A DNA stretch of 64,000 bases, from the NCBI GenBank assembly GCA_036960375.1, contig JBALVY010000001.1:930001-994000 (forward strand), read 5' to 3'. Position 1 is the stretch's first letter. Every line of letters starts with the position of its first letter. The notes beneath the pieces were generated by a model, which ran no database searches, was not told the origin of the DNA, and saw only the letters and a program-made list of their open reading frames with translations. The DNA comes from CAWVSB01 sp036960375 (lineage in GTDB: Bacteria; Pseudomonadota; Gammaproteobacteria; Pseudomonadales; CAWVSB01). Shown here one piece after another: positions 16,951-27,559 of the stretch. The position numbers and the translations under genes are program-made.

Positions 16951-19900
16951 ATGAGGAAGGGACTATACAGCCCAGGTGAGTTCAAGGATAATTGTGGTTT
17001 TGGCCTTATCGCCCATGTGGGTGGCGAGGCCAGTCATAAATTATTAAAGACCGCAATTGAGTCATTGACCTGCATGACCCATCGCGGAGGTATCGCTGCG
17101 GATGGTAAAACAGGAGACGGCTGTGGCTTGTTGATTAAAATGCCCGATTCCTTTGTCCGCACCTGGTCGCAAGCAGAGTTCAAGCATGAACTCGGCTCAT
17201 TGTATGCAGTCGGTCAGGTTTTCCTGTCCCGTGACGAAACTCTCGCGCAGGCCGCTCGTGATCAATTTACCAATGCCTTAGAAAAGGCCGGCATGACAGT
17301 AGTCGGTTGGCGCTCTGTACCGGTCGATCCCGCTGTATGCGGTGAAATAGCACTGGCAAGTTTGCCTACTATTGAACAGGTTCTCATTGAACCCGCTGTC
17401 GGTACTGCAGAGACGATATTTAATACCGCTCTGTATGTCGCTCGTCGCATGGCTGAAAATTGTCTGCGAGATGATCAGGACTTTTATGTCTGTAGCCTGT
17501 CCTCTGAGGTGTTGTCTTATAAAGGCTTGGTAATGCCTGCAGATTTAACGGCATTCTTTCTCGATTTGGCCAACCCTGCTCTCGAAACCGCGATTTGTGT
17601 CTTTCATCAGCGTTTTTCTACTAATACCTTGCCACGCTGGCCTCTGGCTCAGCCATTCAGGTATTTGGCTCATAATGGTGAGATTAACACCATTATGGGT
17701 AATCGAAATTGGTCTGAGGCGAGAACCAGCAAATTCGATTCCCCCCTTTTACCTGATTTACAAACTATCGCGCCACTGGTTAATCGCACCGGCTCTGATT
17801 CTTCCAGTCTGGATAATATGCTCGATGTATTATTGATGGGCGGTATGGATATTCACAAAGCGATGCGCATGATGGTGCCTTCTGCGTGGCAGAATGTTGA
17901 TGATATCGACCCGGATTTAAGGGCCTTTTATGATTACATCTCCATGCATATGGAGCCGTGGGACGGCCCCGCCGGTTTAGTCATGACCGATGGTCGCTAT
18001 GCGGTTTGCATGCTCGATCGTAATGGCCTTCGTCCTGCACGATGGGTTCAAACCACAGATGGTTTGATTACGCTGGCATCTGAAATAGGTACCTATGATT
18101 ACAAACCGGAAGATGTTGTTGCAAAGGGTCGAGTGGGGCCGGGAGAGATGTTGTCGATTGATACCGTCAATGGCCGCATCCGATTTACTGAAGAAGTAGA
18201 TCAGGAACTCAAGAGCGCCCAGCCGTACAAGCGTTGGATGCAAGAGCAAAACATTCGAATTGAGTCCACGCTGGAAAGTGATTTGGAGATTAGCCCGTTT
18301 AACTCCCAGCAACTACAGCGCTATCAAAAGATGTTTAATGTCAGTTTTGAAGAGCGCGATCAGATCATGCGACCGATGGCTGAAAGCGGCCAGGAAGCGG
18401 TGGGTTCGATGGGCGATGATACGCCTCTGGCGGTATTGTCTCGTCAGCAGCGACCCTTGTATGATTATTTCAGGCAGCAATTCGCTCAGGTTACAAACCC
18501 CCCTATAGACCCATTGCGCGAGTCTATCGTGATGTCTTTGGCGTCTTGTCTTGGGTCAGAGAAAAATATTTTTGAAGAGACTGCTGCTCATGCTGAGAGA
18601 GTTGTATTAAGTTCACCTCTTCTCTCTCCACGGAAGTTCCGTCAGCTAACTTCTTTGAATCATCCGAACTTTGGGTTACAGACGCTTAGTCTGCAGTACG
18701 ATCCAAAGGAGAAATCTCTTCAACAGGCGGTGTTAGACCTTGCTGATGACGCGGTAAAATCAGTATCCAGCGGCAAGGTAATTTTGGTTCTAACTGACCG
18801 GGCCATAGAACAGGGTAAAATACCCGTGCATGCCTTATTGGCAACCGGTGCAGTTCATCACGCGCTGATTAAAGCCGGCTTGCGCTGCGACAGTAATATT
18901 ATTGCTGAGACGGGTACAGCACGTGATTCACATCAGGTGGCGGCATTGGTGGGTTTTGGCGCTTCGGCGGTATACCCCTATCTGAGCTTTAACATAATTG
19001 CTGACCTGATCCGTACGGGAGAGGTATTAGCGGACGAATCCGTTGCATTTGGCCGTTATCGCAAGGGTATTAACAAAGGTTTGATGAAAATCCTGTCAAA
19101 AATGGGGATTTCTACTATCGCGTCTTATCGCGGAGCACAGCTTTTCGAAGCTATAGGTTTGGCAAGCGAAATTGTAGATACTTGTTTTTGTGGTGTTGCA
19201 TCGCGTATTGAAGGCGCGGGTTTTGCTGAACTGGAGGCGGATCAGGCTATTTTAGCAAAAAGCGCCTGGCTCGAGCGCAAGCCCATCAAACAGGGTGGCT
19301 TGCTAAAATATGTACACGGCTCTGAATACCACGCGTTTAATCCCGACGTAGTTCAAACGCTGCAAGATGCTGTACAGACCGGTGACTACAAGGTATTTAA
19401 ACGCTATAGCTCACTGGTTAATGATAGGCCTACCTTAGCTCTACGAGATTTATTGCAGATAACGCCGTCCGCGCAGGCTATTGATATAAGTGAAGTTGAG
19501 CCACTAGAAAAAATCTTGCTGCGCTTCGATTCCGCAGGTATGTCACTTGGCGCTCTTTCTCCGGAGGCTCATGAGGCCCTGGCGACCGCAATGAACCGCC
19601 TCGGAGGTCGCTCTAATTCCGGCGAAGGCGGGGAGGATCCAACACGTTTTGGAACCGAGCGTGTATCCAAGATAAAGCAAATAGCGTCAGGGCGTTTTGG
19701 CGTGACGCCGCACTATCTTGTTAATGCCGAAGTATTACAGATTAAGGTGGCTCAGGGTGCAAAGCCAGGTGAAGGTGGGCAGTTACCAGGAGGCAAAGTT
19801 AACGAGCTGATCGCGCGATTACGTTTCTCTGTGCCCGGAGTCACGTTGATTTCACCGCCACCACATCACGATATTTACAGTATTGAAGATTTGGCTCAGC

Positions 19901-21402
19901 TGATATTTGATCTGAAACAGGTGAATCCACAAGCTAAGGTCTCGGTTAAGCTGGTATCAGAGCCTGGGGTGGGCACTATTGCAGCAGGTGTGGCCAAGGC
20001 ATACGCTGATTTTATTACCATATCCGGTCACGACGGCGGTACGGCGGCCAGTCCGTTAACGTCTATTCGTTACGCTGGTGGTCCGTGGGAGCTCGGTTTG
20101 GCGGAGGCACAGCAAGCCTTGCGATCTAATGGTTTGCGTGGTGCTGTGCGAGTGCAGACTGATGGCGGATTAAAAACGGGTCTGGATGTTGTTAAAGCGG
20201 CCATTCTTGGCGCTGAAAGTTTCGGTTTTGGTACCACGCCCATGGTCGCATTAGGGTGCAAATATTTGCGTATTTGCCATTTGAATAATTGCGCCACAGG
20301 CGTGGCTACTCAGGATGCCCGCCTGCGGGATGAGCATTTTATTGGCACCGTCGAAATGGTCATGCATTTCTTCCGTTTTGTTGCTGAAGAAACGCGAGAA
20401 ATTATGGCGAGTCTCGGTGTGCGGAGTATGGCGGAGTTTATTGGCCGTACCGACCTGTTGCAGGCAATGGAAGGGACTACCGATAAACAGCGTAAGCTGG
20501 ATTTAACCCCTCTGCTGCACAATGACCAGATAGAGGAGTCGCAACCGCGTTTTTGCAATATAGAAAGCAACGAGCCTTATGATAAAGGTGCCTTGGCCGA
20601 GCGTATGGTAGAGGATATGTTACCTGCGATTGAAGCCTCTTCTGGCGGTGAATTTGACTATGTAGTAACTAATTGTGACCGTTCCATAGGAGCGCGTTTG
20701 TCCGGTGAAATTGCCCGACGGCACGGTAACCAGGGCATGCTGAATGCGCCCTTGAATCTTCATCTTAACGGCACTGCGGGTCAGAGCTTTGGTGTATGGA
20801 ATGCCGGTGGCCTGAATATGTATCTTGAGGGTGATGCCAACGACTATGTCGGCAAGGGGATGGCTGCTGGCAAGTTGGTGATTTATCCGCCACTACAGAG
20901 CACTTTTAAGTCCAATGAAACCACAATCATTGGCAATACCTGCCTCTACGGTGCGACAGGTGGGAAATTGTTTGCTGCAGGAAAAGCCGGTGAACGTTTT
21001 GCGGTGCGTAACTCAGGCGCCCATGCTGTTATCGAAGGCGCGGGAGATCACTGTTGTGAATATATGACCGGTGGTTGTATTACCGTGTTGGGTAATACGG
21101 GATATAACTTTGGTGCTGGTATGACGGGTGGTTTCGCCTATGTGCTGGATATGGAAGGTAATTTTTACGATTGTGTGAATGCTGAACTGGTAGAAATAAG
21201 CCGAATTACCAAAGAGGCCTATGAGGCTAACCGTCACCATCTACGTTCAGTGATTGCAGAGTATGTGGCTGAAAGCGGTAGTCAGTGGGGTTCGGAAATA
21301 TTAGATGATTTCCACGGTTACCTGAGAAAATTCTGGTTAGTTAAACCCAAGGCGGCCAACCTGGTCGAACTGCTTGCCAATGTGCGCAAGCGGCCTGAGT
21401 AA
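16951..21402 (+). CDS. gltB: Glutamate synthase (NADPH) large subunit
   Basis: 1483 aa. It hydrolyses glutamine and transfers ammonia through a tunnel to 2-oxoglutarate. Cys15 in DNCGFGL is the class II amidotransferase nucleophile exposed after removal of a short propeptide. THRGG, the central domain and the FMN-binding synthase domain follow (GRSNSGEGGEDPTRF, ISGHDGGTAASPLTS). The 3Fe-4S cysteines are 1103, 1109 and 1114 (CKYLRICHLNNC). The beta-helical C-terminal domain ends it. Operon with gltD. Confidence 0.97.
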   Translation: MRKGLYSPGEFKDNCGFGLIAHVGGEASHKLLKTAIESLTCMTHRGGIAADGKTGDGCGLLIKMPDSFVRTWSQAEFKHELGSLYAVGQVFLSRDETLAQAARDQFTNALEKAGMTVVGWRSVPVDPAVCGEIALASLPTIEQVLIEPAVGTAETIFNTALYVARRMAENCLRDDQDFYVCSLSSEVLSYKGLVMPADLTAFFLDLANPALETAICVFHQRFSTNTLPRWPLAQPFRYLAHNGEINTIMGNRNWSEARTSKFDSPLLPDLQTIAPLVNRTGSDSSSLDNMLDVLLMGGMDIHKAMRMMVPSAWQNVDDIDPDLRAFYDYISMHMEPWDGPAGLVMTDGRYAVCMLDRNGLRPARWVQTTDGLITLASEIGTYDYKPEDVVAKGRVGPGEMLSIDTVNGRIRFTEEVDQELKSAQPYKRWMQEQNIRIESTLESDLEISPFNSQQLQRYQKMFNVSFEERDQIMRPMAESGQEAVGSMGDDTPLAVLSRQQRPLYDYFRQQFAQVTNPPIDPLRESIVMSLASCLGSEKNIFEETAAHAERVVLSSPLLSPRKFRQLTSLNHPNFGLQTLSLQYDPKEKSLQQAVLDLADDAVKSVSSGKVILVLTDRAIEQGKIPVHALLATGAVHHALIKAGLRCDSNIIAETGTARDSHQVAALVGFGASAVYPYLSFNIIADLIRTGEVLADESVAFGRYRKGINKGLMKILSKMGISTIASYRGAQLFEAIGLASEIVDTCFCGVASRIEGAGFAELEADQAILAKSAWLERKPIKQGGLLKYVHGSEYHAFNPDVVQTLQDAVQTGDYKVFKRYSSLVNDRPTLALRDLLQITPSAQAIDISEVEPLEKILLRFDSAGMSLGALSPEAHEALATAMNRLGGRSNSGEGGEDPTRFGTERVSKIKQIASGRFGVTPHYLVNAEVLQIKVAQGAKPGEGGQLPGGKVNELIARLRFSVPGVTLISPPPHHDIYSIEDLAQLIFDLKQVNPQAKVSVKLVSEPGVGTIAAGVAKAYADFITISGHDGGTAASPLTSIRYAGGPWELGLAEAQQALRSNGLRGAVRVQTDGGLKTGLDVVKAAILGAESFGFGTTPMVALGCKYLRICHLNNCATGVATQDARLRDEHFIGTVEMVMHFFRFVAEETREIMASLGVRSMAEFIGRTDLLQAMEGTTDKQRKLDLTPLLHNDQIEESQPRFCNIESNEPYDKGALAERMVEDMLPAIEASSGGEFDYVVTNCDRSIGARLSGEIARRHGNQGMLNAPLNLHLNGTAGQSFGVWNAGGLNMYLEGDANDYVGKGMAAGKLVIYPPLQSTFKSNETTIIGNTCLYGATGGKLFAAGKAGERFAVRNSGAHAVIEGAGDHCCEYMTGGCITVLGNTGYNFGAGMTGGFAYVLDMEGNFYDCVNAELVEISRITKEAYEANRHHLRSVIAEYVAESGSQWGSEILDDFHGYLRKFWLVKPKAANLVELLANVRKRPE

Positions 21403-21423
21403 CAGATTAGCGAGAGCAGAGTA

Positions 21424-22842
21424 ATGCAACAGCGTTTGGATAATAATTTTCAGTTTCTCGATGTAGGCCGAGCAGATCCGGCTAAAAAAGCGGCCGCAGA
21501 ACGCAGCAAGCAGTTTGCCGAAATCTATGAGCCGTACAAACCCGTTGAGGTACAGGATCAGTCACACCGATGCCTGGAGTGTGGTAACCCTTATTGTGAG
21601 TGGAAGTGTCCGGTACACAACTATATTCCCAATTGGTTAAAATTGATCTCTGAAGGCAATATCATGGAGGCTGCTGACTTATGTCATCAGACCAATAGCC
21701 TGCCCGAGGTATGCGGTCGTGTTTGTCCACAGGACAGGCTTTGTGAGGGCGCATGTACTCTGGACGATGGTTTTGGTGCAGTCACCATCGGCGCGGCTGA
21801 AAAGTATATTACCGATACGGCATTTGCTATGGGCTGGCGGCCTGATATGAGCTCTGTTGTGCCTACTGATAAGCGGGTTGCCGTTATTGGGGCGGGTCCT
21901 GCTGGTTTGGCCTGTGCAGACGTATTGGCGCGCGGTGGGGTTAAGCCGGTCGTTTTTGATAGTTACCCTGAAATAGGCGGCTTGCTAACGTTCGGTATTC
22001 CCGAGTTCAAGTTGGAAAAAGGCGTGATGAAATTGCGCCGTGAAATCTTCGAGGCTATGGGTATAGAGTTTAGGCTTAATTCTGAAGTGGGTAAGGATGT
22101 CTCGGTTGAGGATTTATTGAACGAATTTGATGCAGTCTTTCTCGGTATGGGAACCTATACCTATATGAAAGGTGGCTTTCCTGGCGAAGACTTGCCAGGT
22201 GTCTATGACGCCTTGCCTTACCTTGTATCAAATACTTATGACCTGCATGGCTACGAGCAAGGAGCCGACGACTATGTCGATCTTGCCGGTAAAAAGGTTG
22301 TTGTATTAGGTGGTGGAGATACCGCAATGGACTGTGTACGTACCGCAGTGAGGCAGGGCGGAGAGCTTGTTAGTTGTGTCTACCGTCGTGATGAAGAAAA
22401 TATGCCAGGTTCTCGCCGTGAGGTGACTAACGCCAAAGAAGAAGGCGTACAGTTTCTATTCAACCGCCAGCCAATTGAAATAGTTGGAGACGGTAAAGTG
22501 GAAGGCGTAAAAGTGATTCAAACCCGGTTGGGTGAACCAGACGAAAATGGTCGACGTCGTCCGGAGCCTATTGAGGGCAGTGAAGAAATACTGGCAGCTG
22601 ATGCTGTGTTATTGGCATTTGGTTTCCGTCCCAGCCCCCCAGCCTGGTTGGCCGATATTGGTGTAGAGCTAAATGATTGGGATGGTGTTATCGCCGATGA
22701 AGAGCAGGCCTTGCCATTTCAGACCACTAATCCGAGAGTATTTGCCGGTGGCGATATGGTGCGTGGTTCCGACCTGGTGGTGACTGCTATCTGGGAAGGC
22801 CGACAAGCAGCTGAAGGCATGCTTGATTTACTAGAGATTTAA
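21424..22842 (+). CDS. gltD: Glutamate synthase (NADPH) small subunit
   Basis: 472 aa FAD/NADPH-binding subunit that feeds electrons to GltB. The N-terminal 4Fe-4S cysteines are in CLECGNPYCEWKCPVHNYIP and CGRVCPQDRLCEGAC. FAD Rossmann AVIGAGPAGLACA and the NADPH-binding VVLGGGDTAMDCVRTA follow. The C-terminal FAD motif is TTNPRVFAGGDMVRG. It starts 21 nt after gltB. Confidence 0.97.
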   Translation: MQQRLDNNFQFLDVGRADPAKKAAAERSKQFAEIYEPYKPVEVQDQSHRCLECGNPYCEWKCPVHNYIPNWLKLISEGNIMEAADLCHQTNSLPEVCGRVCPQDRLCEGACTLDDGFGAVTIGAAEKYITDTAFAMGWRPDMSSVVPTDKRVAVIGAGPAGLACADVLARGGVKPVVFDSYPEIGGLLTFGIPEFKLEKGVMKLRREIFEAMGIEFRLNSEVGKDVSVEDLLNEFDAVFLGMGTYTYMKGGFPGEDLPGVYDALPYLVSNTYDLHGYEQGADDYVDLAGKKVVVLGGGDTAMDCVRTAVRQGGELVSCVYRRDEENMPGSRREVTNAKEEGVQFLFNRQPIEIVGDGKVEGVKVIQTRLGEPDENGRRRPEPIEGSEEILAADAVLLAFGFRPSPPAWLADIGVELNDWDGVIADEEQALPFQTTNPRVFAGGDMVRGSDLVVTAIWEGRQAAEGMLDLLEI

Positions 22843-22887
22843 TCCTGAATAATTTTGAGCCTGATAATAAAATTGGGCGGAGCGACT

Positions 22888-23958
22888 ATGACTGAATTAA
22901 AAAATGATCGGTTTTTACGTGCATTAATGCGTCAGCCGGTGGATGTAACTCCGGTGTGGATGATGCGTCAGGCGGGGCGTTATTTGCCAGAGTATAGAGC
23001 GTCTCGCTCTCGCGCTGGTGATTTTATGGCCCTGTGTACCAATCCGGAAGCCGCATGCGAAGTGACTTTGCAGCCGCTGGAACGCTACCCACTGGATGCC
23101 GCCATTTTATTCTCCGATATTCTTACTATCCCGGATGCGATGGGACAGGGTTTGTATTTCGAGGCTGGAGAAGGGCCTCGTTTTCGTAAGGTGATTAATA
23201 GCGCAGCCGATGTTGAGGCGCTGCCTGTAGTTGATGCAAGAAAAGACCTGACTTACGTGGTTGACGCGGTGAGCACAATTCGTCGAGAGCTGAATGGTCG
23301 TGTGCCACTGATTGGTTTTTCCGGTAGTCCGTGGACGCTGGCCACCTATATGGTGGAAGGTGGTTCATCCAAGGATTTTCGAAAAACAAAAGCAATGGCG
23401 TTTAATCAGCCCGAAGTTATGCATTTATTATTGGAGAAGTTGGCGCTATCAGTGGTCGATTATCTCAATGCCCAAATTCTCGCGGGCGCACAGGCTGTGC
23501 AAATATTTGATACTTGGGGCGGCGCATTATCGCATACGGCGTATGAAGAATTTTCTCTGAATTACATGACCCGTATTGTAGATGGTTTGATTCGTGAAAA
23601 TGACGGGCGCAAGGTTCCGGTAATCTTATTCACTAAAAATGGCGGGCAATGGTTGGAAGTTATCGCTGATAGTGGCTGTGACGCGGTTGGCCTGGATTGG
23701 ACTACCGATATAGGCAAGGCTCGTGCACGCATTGGTGGCCAGGTAGCCCTTCAGGGCAATATGGACCCAACTATGTTGTATGCTTCAGATAAGGCTATAC
23801 GGGCTGAAGTGGCGCGTATTCTAGCTTCATATGGCAATGGTAATGGTCATGTGTTTAATCTCGGGCATGGCATTACACCGGAAGTAGATCCGGCCAGTGC
23901 CGGTTGTTTTATTAATGCGGTTCACGAATTATCACCAATCTATCACCAGCAGCCCTAG
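22888..23958 (+). CDS. hemE: Uroporphyrinogen decarboxylase
   Basis: 356 aa cofactor-free enzyme of heme synthesis, uroporphyrinogen III to coproporphyrinogen III. PVWMMRQAGRYLPEYR carries the conserved substrate-binding Arg residues; ILFSDILTIPDAMG has the catalytic Asp; GFSGSPWTLATYMVEGG and HGITPEVDP are family motifs. I start at ATG 22888 (GGGCGGAG upstream), giving MTELKNDRFLRAL and the normal length; the frame extends 11 codons further. Convergent with the lpxL-type gene. Confidence 0.96.
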   Translation: MTELKNDRFLRALMRQPVDVTPVWMMRQAGRYLPEYRASRSRAGDFMALCTNPEAACEVTLQPLERYPLDAAILFSDILTIPDAMGQGLYFEAGEGPRFRKVINSAADVEALPVVDARKDLTYVVDAVSTIRRELNGRVPLIGFSGSPWTLATYMVEGGSSKDFRKTKAMAFNQPEVMHLLLEKLALSVVDYLNAQILAGAQAVQIFDTWGGALSHTAYEEFSLNYMTRIVDGLIRENDGRKVPVILFTKNGGQWLEVIADSGCDAVGLDWTTDIGKARARIGGQVALQGNMDPTMLYASDKAIRAEVARILASYGNGNGHVFNLGHGITPEVDPASAGCFINAVHELSPIYHQQP

Positions 23959-23964
23959 TCTGTA

Positions 23965-24879
23965 TTAGTAAACGGGCTCCTCGCCTTCAGGTCGAGTTTT
24001 AAATCGTCGGTGTACCCACATGTATTGTTCGGGATGCTGGCGGATTAACCGTTCCAGAGCCGCGTTGATCACTTCAGCATCTCGCTGTGAATCAGTACCA
24101 GTAAAACCTTCCAGCCGTTCGGCATGGATGACGTAGTTTTTGTTTTTATCCCGGTAATAATAAGACATCAGAACGTTGGCCCCGGTTTGCTTTACCATTC
24201 GCGTAGGGGCATCGATGGTGGCCGCCGATACGCCGAAAAATGGGGCAAATACCGAGTGACGTCGGCCGTAATCTTGATCCGCGGGATACCACAAAGTGCG
24301 ACCTTTACGTAGTGAGCCATACATGGCTCGTACATCGGATTTTTGAAAAGCCGTACCACCTTTCAGAAAACGCGCTCTACCACGCTCCATAATATAGGTA
24401 ACTACCGCACTTTTTTGCGGTCTATAGATGATATCGTAGGGTACAAACAGGCCTAATAAGCTGCCAGCGATATCTGCGGTATTGTAGTGGGCCCCAATTA
24501 GCAAGACCCCCTTACCTTTAGCCTGTTCTTCTCTGATGAGGGCCGAGGCTTGGTCGTGAACCCTGCTGAGCAGTCGGCTGGGGTTGCCTAGCCAAGCGTG
24601 AGCCATTTCCATTAACGCCATGCCCTGCGATTCAAATGTTTTGCGCAGTAGCTTTTCACGTTGTGCTTCACTGAGGTTGGGGAAACATAAGTCCAGGTTT
24701 ACTTTGGCGATGTGGCGGCGCCGCTTGGCTAACGGCATTAAGCCCCTGCCAAGCCATCGTCCCAGCCATAATTGGAGGTTAAAGGGGAGTAGGGTGATTA
24801 ATTTCAGTAAGCCTATTCCCATCCATGCAAACCAGTGGCGTGGGTGGTAAAGCGCGGGAAATGGGCTTTGATCAGACAA
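23965..24879 (-). CDS. Lipid A biosynthesis acyltransferase (LpxL/HtrB family)
   Basis: 304 aa inner-membrane acyltransferase that adds a secondary acyl chain to Kdo2-lipid IVA. It has an N-terminal membrane segment (about 17-40) and the HX4D catalytic motif in LLIGAHYNTADIAG. MVKQTGANVLMSYY and EQYMWVHRRFKTRP near the C-terminus are typical. The start is TTG at 24879 with a poor ribosome site; no in-frame ATG lies close upstream. Which acyl position it serves cannot be told. Confidence 0.88.
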   Translation of the reverse strand: MSDQSPFPALYHPRHWFAWMGIGLLKLITLLPFNLQLWLGRWLGRGLMPLAKRRRHIAKVNLDLCFPNLSEAQREKLLRKTFESQGMALMEMAHAWLGNPSRLLSRVHDQASALIREEQAKGKGVLLIGAHYNTADIAGSLLGLFVPYDIIYRPQKSAVVTYIMERGRARFLKGGTAFQKSDVRAMYGSLRKGRTLWYPADQDYGRRHSVFAPFFGVSAATIDAPTRMVKQTGANVLMSYYYRDKNKNYVIHAERLEGFTGTDSQRDAEVINAALERLIRQHPEQYMWVHRRFKTRPEGEEPVY

Positions 24880-24955
24880 TGTATGGAATCCATTAGTGCG
24901 AAAGCCATACTTTAGCAGTTTTTAGTCGTGTATCTACCGTGTTTTAGGCTAAAAT

Positions 24956-24973
24956 GGCCCACTTTTTTGGGCC
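24956..24973 (+). promoter_or_regulatory. Hairpin just upstream of the ribA ribosome site
   Basis: GGCCCA - CTTTTT loop - TGGGCC, immediately before AGGAG (24976-24979 region). It could stack against and limit access to the ribosome site. It does not resemble an FMN riboswitch. Confidence 0.3.
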
Positions 24974-24986
24974 CAGGAGATATCAC

Positions 24987-25577
24987 GTGTCCGTTCGTTA
25001 CATTGAGTCTGCAAAACTTCCCACCCAGTGGGCAGAGTTTGATATGCATGGCTTTGAAGATGTCAAAAACGACAAGGAACATGTGGTTCTGACCCTGGGT
25101 GAGATGGGTGATGGTGAGCCTCTGTTAATTCGAATTCATTCCGAGTGTCTTACCGGTGATGCATTGTTTAGCATGCGCTGTGATTGCGGCGCACAATTGC
25201 GCTCTGCGATGCAGCAAATTGCCGAAGAGGGTCGAGGAGCTATTCTGTATTTGCGACAGGAAGGTCGCGGTATTGGTTTGCTGAATAAAATTAAAGCCTA
25301 CCACTTACAGGATGCTGGTGCAGATACCGTAGAAGCCAATGAGCAGTTAGGTTTTGGTGCTGATATGCGTGATTACAGTATCTGCAAACCTATGCTTGAA
25401 CACCTGAATATTCACAAAGTCAGGTTATTGACTAATAATCCTCGTAAAGTGAAGGCGCTGCAAGACATGGGTATTGATGTGGTTGATCGTATCGCATTAC
25501 GACCCGGCCAAAATCCCCATAATGCAAAATACCTGGCTACCAAGGCGGGTAAGCTTGGTCATTTAATGGAGGATTAA
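24987..25577 (+). CDS. ribA: GTP cyclohydrolase II
   Basis: 196 aa, first step of riboflavin synthesis from GTP. Zinc ligands are in SECLTGDALFSMRCDCGAQL; LYLRQEGRGIGLLNKIKAYHLQD carries the catalytic Arg and family core; LLTNNPRKV follows. GTG 24987, with AGGAG seven bases upstream, gives MSVRYIESAKLPTQW and exactly the E. coli RibA length. Its stop overlaps the dxs stop on the opposite strand by 4 nt. Confidence 0.95.
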   Translation: MSVRYIESAKLPTQWAEFDMHGFEDVKNDKEHVVLTLGEMGDGEPLLIRIHSECLTGDALFSMRCDCGAQLRSAMQQIAEEGRGAILYLRQEGRGIGLLNKIKAYHLQDAGADTVEANEQLGFGADMRDYSICKPMLEHLNIHKVRLLTNNPRKVKALQDMGIDVVDRIALRPGQNPHNAKYLATKAGKLGHLMED

Positions 25578-27484
25578 ACGCGATTTAGCTGGGGCTTTTG
25601 GTTCCAGTTAATTTTGGCTTTAATCGCCGAGAGTATACCTTCCTGATCCAGGCCGGAGTAATGTCTCTGTTGCTCTGGTGTCGCATGATCCAGATATTCA
25701 TCTTTTAGCCCCAGGTTGAGTATAGGGACTAATATCGATTGTTCCGCCAGATATTCGTTCACTCCACTGCCGGCTCCGCCCTGAATGGCGTTTTCTTCGA
25801 CGGTGACCAACAGTTCACAGCTAATAGCTAACTGACTGATAAGCTCTTCGTCGAGAGGTTTCACAAAACGCATATCGACCAGATAGGCATCGAGTTCTTC
25901 TGCTGCCTGTCTACAAGCATCCAGTACCGTGCCAAAAGCGAGAATAGCGATGCTATTGCCCTTGCGGCGAGTCACGGCTTTACCCAAGGCTACTGCTGCC
26001 ATTGCAGTTTCGGGGATTATTCCCGCACCGCTACCACGAGGATAGCGAATGGCCGTAGGCCCTGGTAATTGATAGCCGGTATATAGAAGCTGGCGGCATT
26101 CGTTTTCATCGCTGGGAGCAATAACCACCATATTGGGTATACAGCGTAAGTAGCTTAGATCGAAGGCGCCGGTATGAGTGGCGCCGTCTTCACCGACCAA
26201 TCCTGCTCGGTCTATAGCAAATGTGACATCCAGGTTCTGTAGTGCTACGTCATGAATCAGTTGATCATAGCCGCGCTGTAAAAATGTGGAATATATGGCG
26301 ACAACCGGTTTCAAACCTTCGCAGGCTAGCCCGGCCGCAACAGTAACGGCATGTTGTTCGGCAATGGCGACATCATGAAATCGCTCGGGAAAGCGTTCGG
26401 CGAACTGCTGCATGCCCGAACCGTCGCACATCGCGGGTGTAATACCAATCAAACGGGGGTCAGTCTCGGCCACATCACACAACCATTGGCCGAAAATATC
26501 CTGATATTTGGGTTTTTTTGTGCCGCTTGGCTTGCTGTTGGCTTTGGCTTCTATTTTATTGAGTGCATGATAACCAACCGGGTCAGCCTCAGCGGGGGCG
26601 AAGCCCTTGCCCTTGCTGGTAAGCACGTGTAGCAACTGTGGGCCTTCGAGTGAACGCATATTTCGTAGTGTTGTCACCAGACCCGGCAGGTCATGGCCAT
26701 CTATAGGGCCAATATAATTAAAGCCCAGTTCTTCAAATAGCATTCCCGGAGCGACCAGGCCTTTCATGTGTTCTTCGGTCTTGCGGGCAAATTCCCATGC
26801 CGGGGGGATGCGAGACAAAACCTTCTTACTTCCTTCACGCAGCTGTGTGTAAAGTTTACTGGCCCAGATACGCGAAAAATAGGTGTTTAATCCGCCTTTA
26901 TTGTGCGAAATGGACATCTGGTTATCATTGAGCACAACTAGTAGGTTGGCGCGTGTATGAGCGGCATGATTCAAGGCCTCAAAGGCCATGCCTGCAGTCA
27001 TGGCGCCATCGCCTATGATGGCGGCAACTTGTCTTTTTTCACCTTTTTGACGGGCGGCCAGTGCCATGCCCAGAGCTGCACTAATACTGGTACTGGAATG
27101 GCCGACACCAAAGGTGTCGAACTCGCTCTCACTTCGTTTAGGAAAGCCAGAAGGCCCGTCAGCCCGACGAATATGGAGAAGTTCCTCTCGTCGCCCGGTA
27201 AGAATTTTATGCGGGTAACACTGATGGCCCACGTCCCAGACCAGTCGGTCTAATGGGGTGTCATAGACGAAATGGAGGGCCAGAGTTAGCTCAACAACGC
27301 CCAACCCTGCACCAAAATGGCCACCAGTCTGTCCGACGCTATACAGCAACCATTCACGCAGCTGATCAGCCAGATCCGGCAGTTGTTCCTCTCGCAACAC
27401 GCGCAGTTGCTCTGGCCGGCTAATTCTGTCCAGCAAGGGTGTGGCAGGCCGATGTAAAGGAATATCCTGGAACGTTTTACTCAT
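25574..27484 (-). CDS. dxs: 1-deoxy-D-xylulose-5-phosphate synthase
   Basis: 636 aa thiamine-diphosphate enzyme joining pyruvate and glyceraldehyde 3-phosphate, entry to the MEP isoprenoid pathway. ThDP motif GDGAMTAGMAFEALNHA to LNDN, the active-site His in GQTGGHFGAGLGVVE, the Glu in AEQHAVTVAAGLA, and FAIDRAGLVGEDGATHTG are present. Third gene of an xseB-ispA-dxs operon, 75 nt after ispA. Confidence 0.96.
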   Translation of the reverse strand: MSKTFQDIPLHRPATPLLDRISRPEQLRVLREEQLPDLADQLREWLLYSVGQTGGHFGAGLGVVELTLALHFVYDTPLDRLVWDVGHQCYPHKILTGRREELLHIRRADGPSGFPKRSESEFDTFGVGHSSTSISAALGMALAARQKGEKRQVAAIIGDGAMTAGMAFEALNHAAHTRANLLVVLNDNQMSISHNKGGLNTYFSRIWASKLYTQLREGSKKVLSRIPPAWEFARKTEEHMKGLVAPGMLFEELGFNYIGPIDGHDLPGLVTTLRNMRSLEGPQLLHVLTSKGKGFAPAEADPVGYHALNKIEAKANSKPSGTKKPKYQDIFGQWLCDVAETDPRLIGITPAMCDGSGMQQFAERFPERFHDVAIAEQHAVTVAAGLACEGLKPVVAIYSTFLQRGYDQLIHDVALQNLDVTFAIDRAGLVGEDGATHTGAFDLSYLRCIPNMVVIAPSDENECRQLLYTGYQLPGPTAIRYPRGSGAGIIPETAMAAVALGKAVTRRKGNSIAILAFGTVLDACRQAAEELDAYLVDMRFVKPLDEELISQLAISCELLVTVEENAIQGGAGSGVNEYLAEQSILVPILNLGLKDEYLDHATPEQQRHYSGLDQEGILSAIKAKINWNQKPQLNRV

Positions 27485-27559
27485 TGCGGGTAATTTGCTG
27501 CGCGAAGGTACAAAGAGGCAATTCTACCTCAAATACGGATAGGCTGCCTGTTCTGATAG

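Noticed and set aside
24940..24990. FMN riboswitch before ribA
   Set aside because: Leader is under 60 nt and shows only one small hairpin; no riboswitch consensus.
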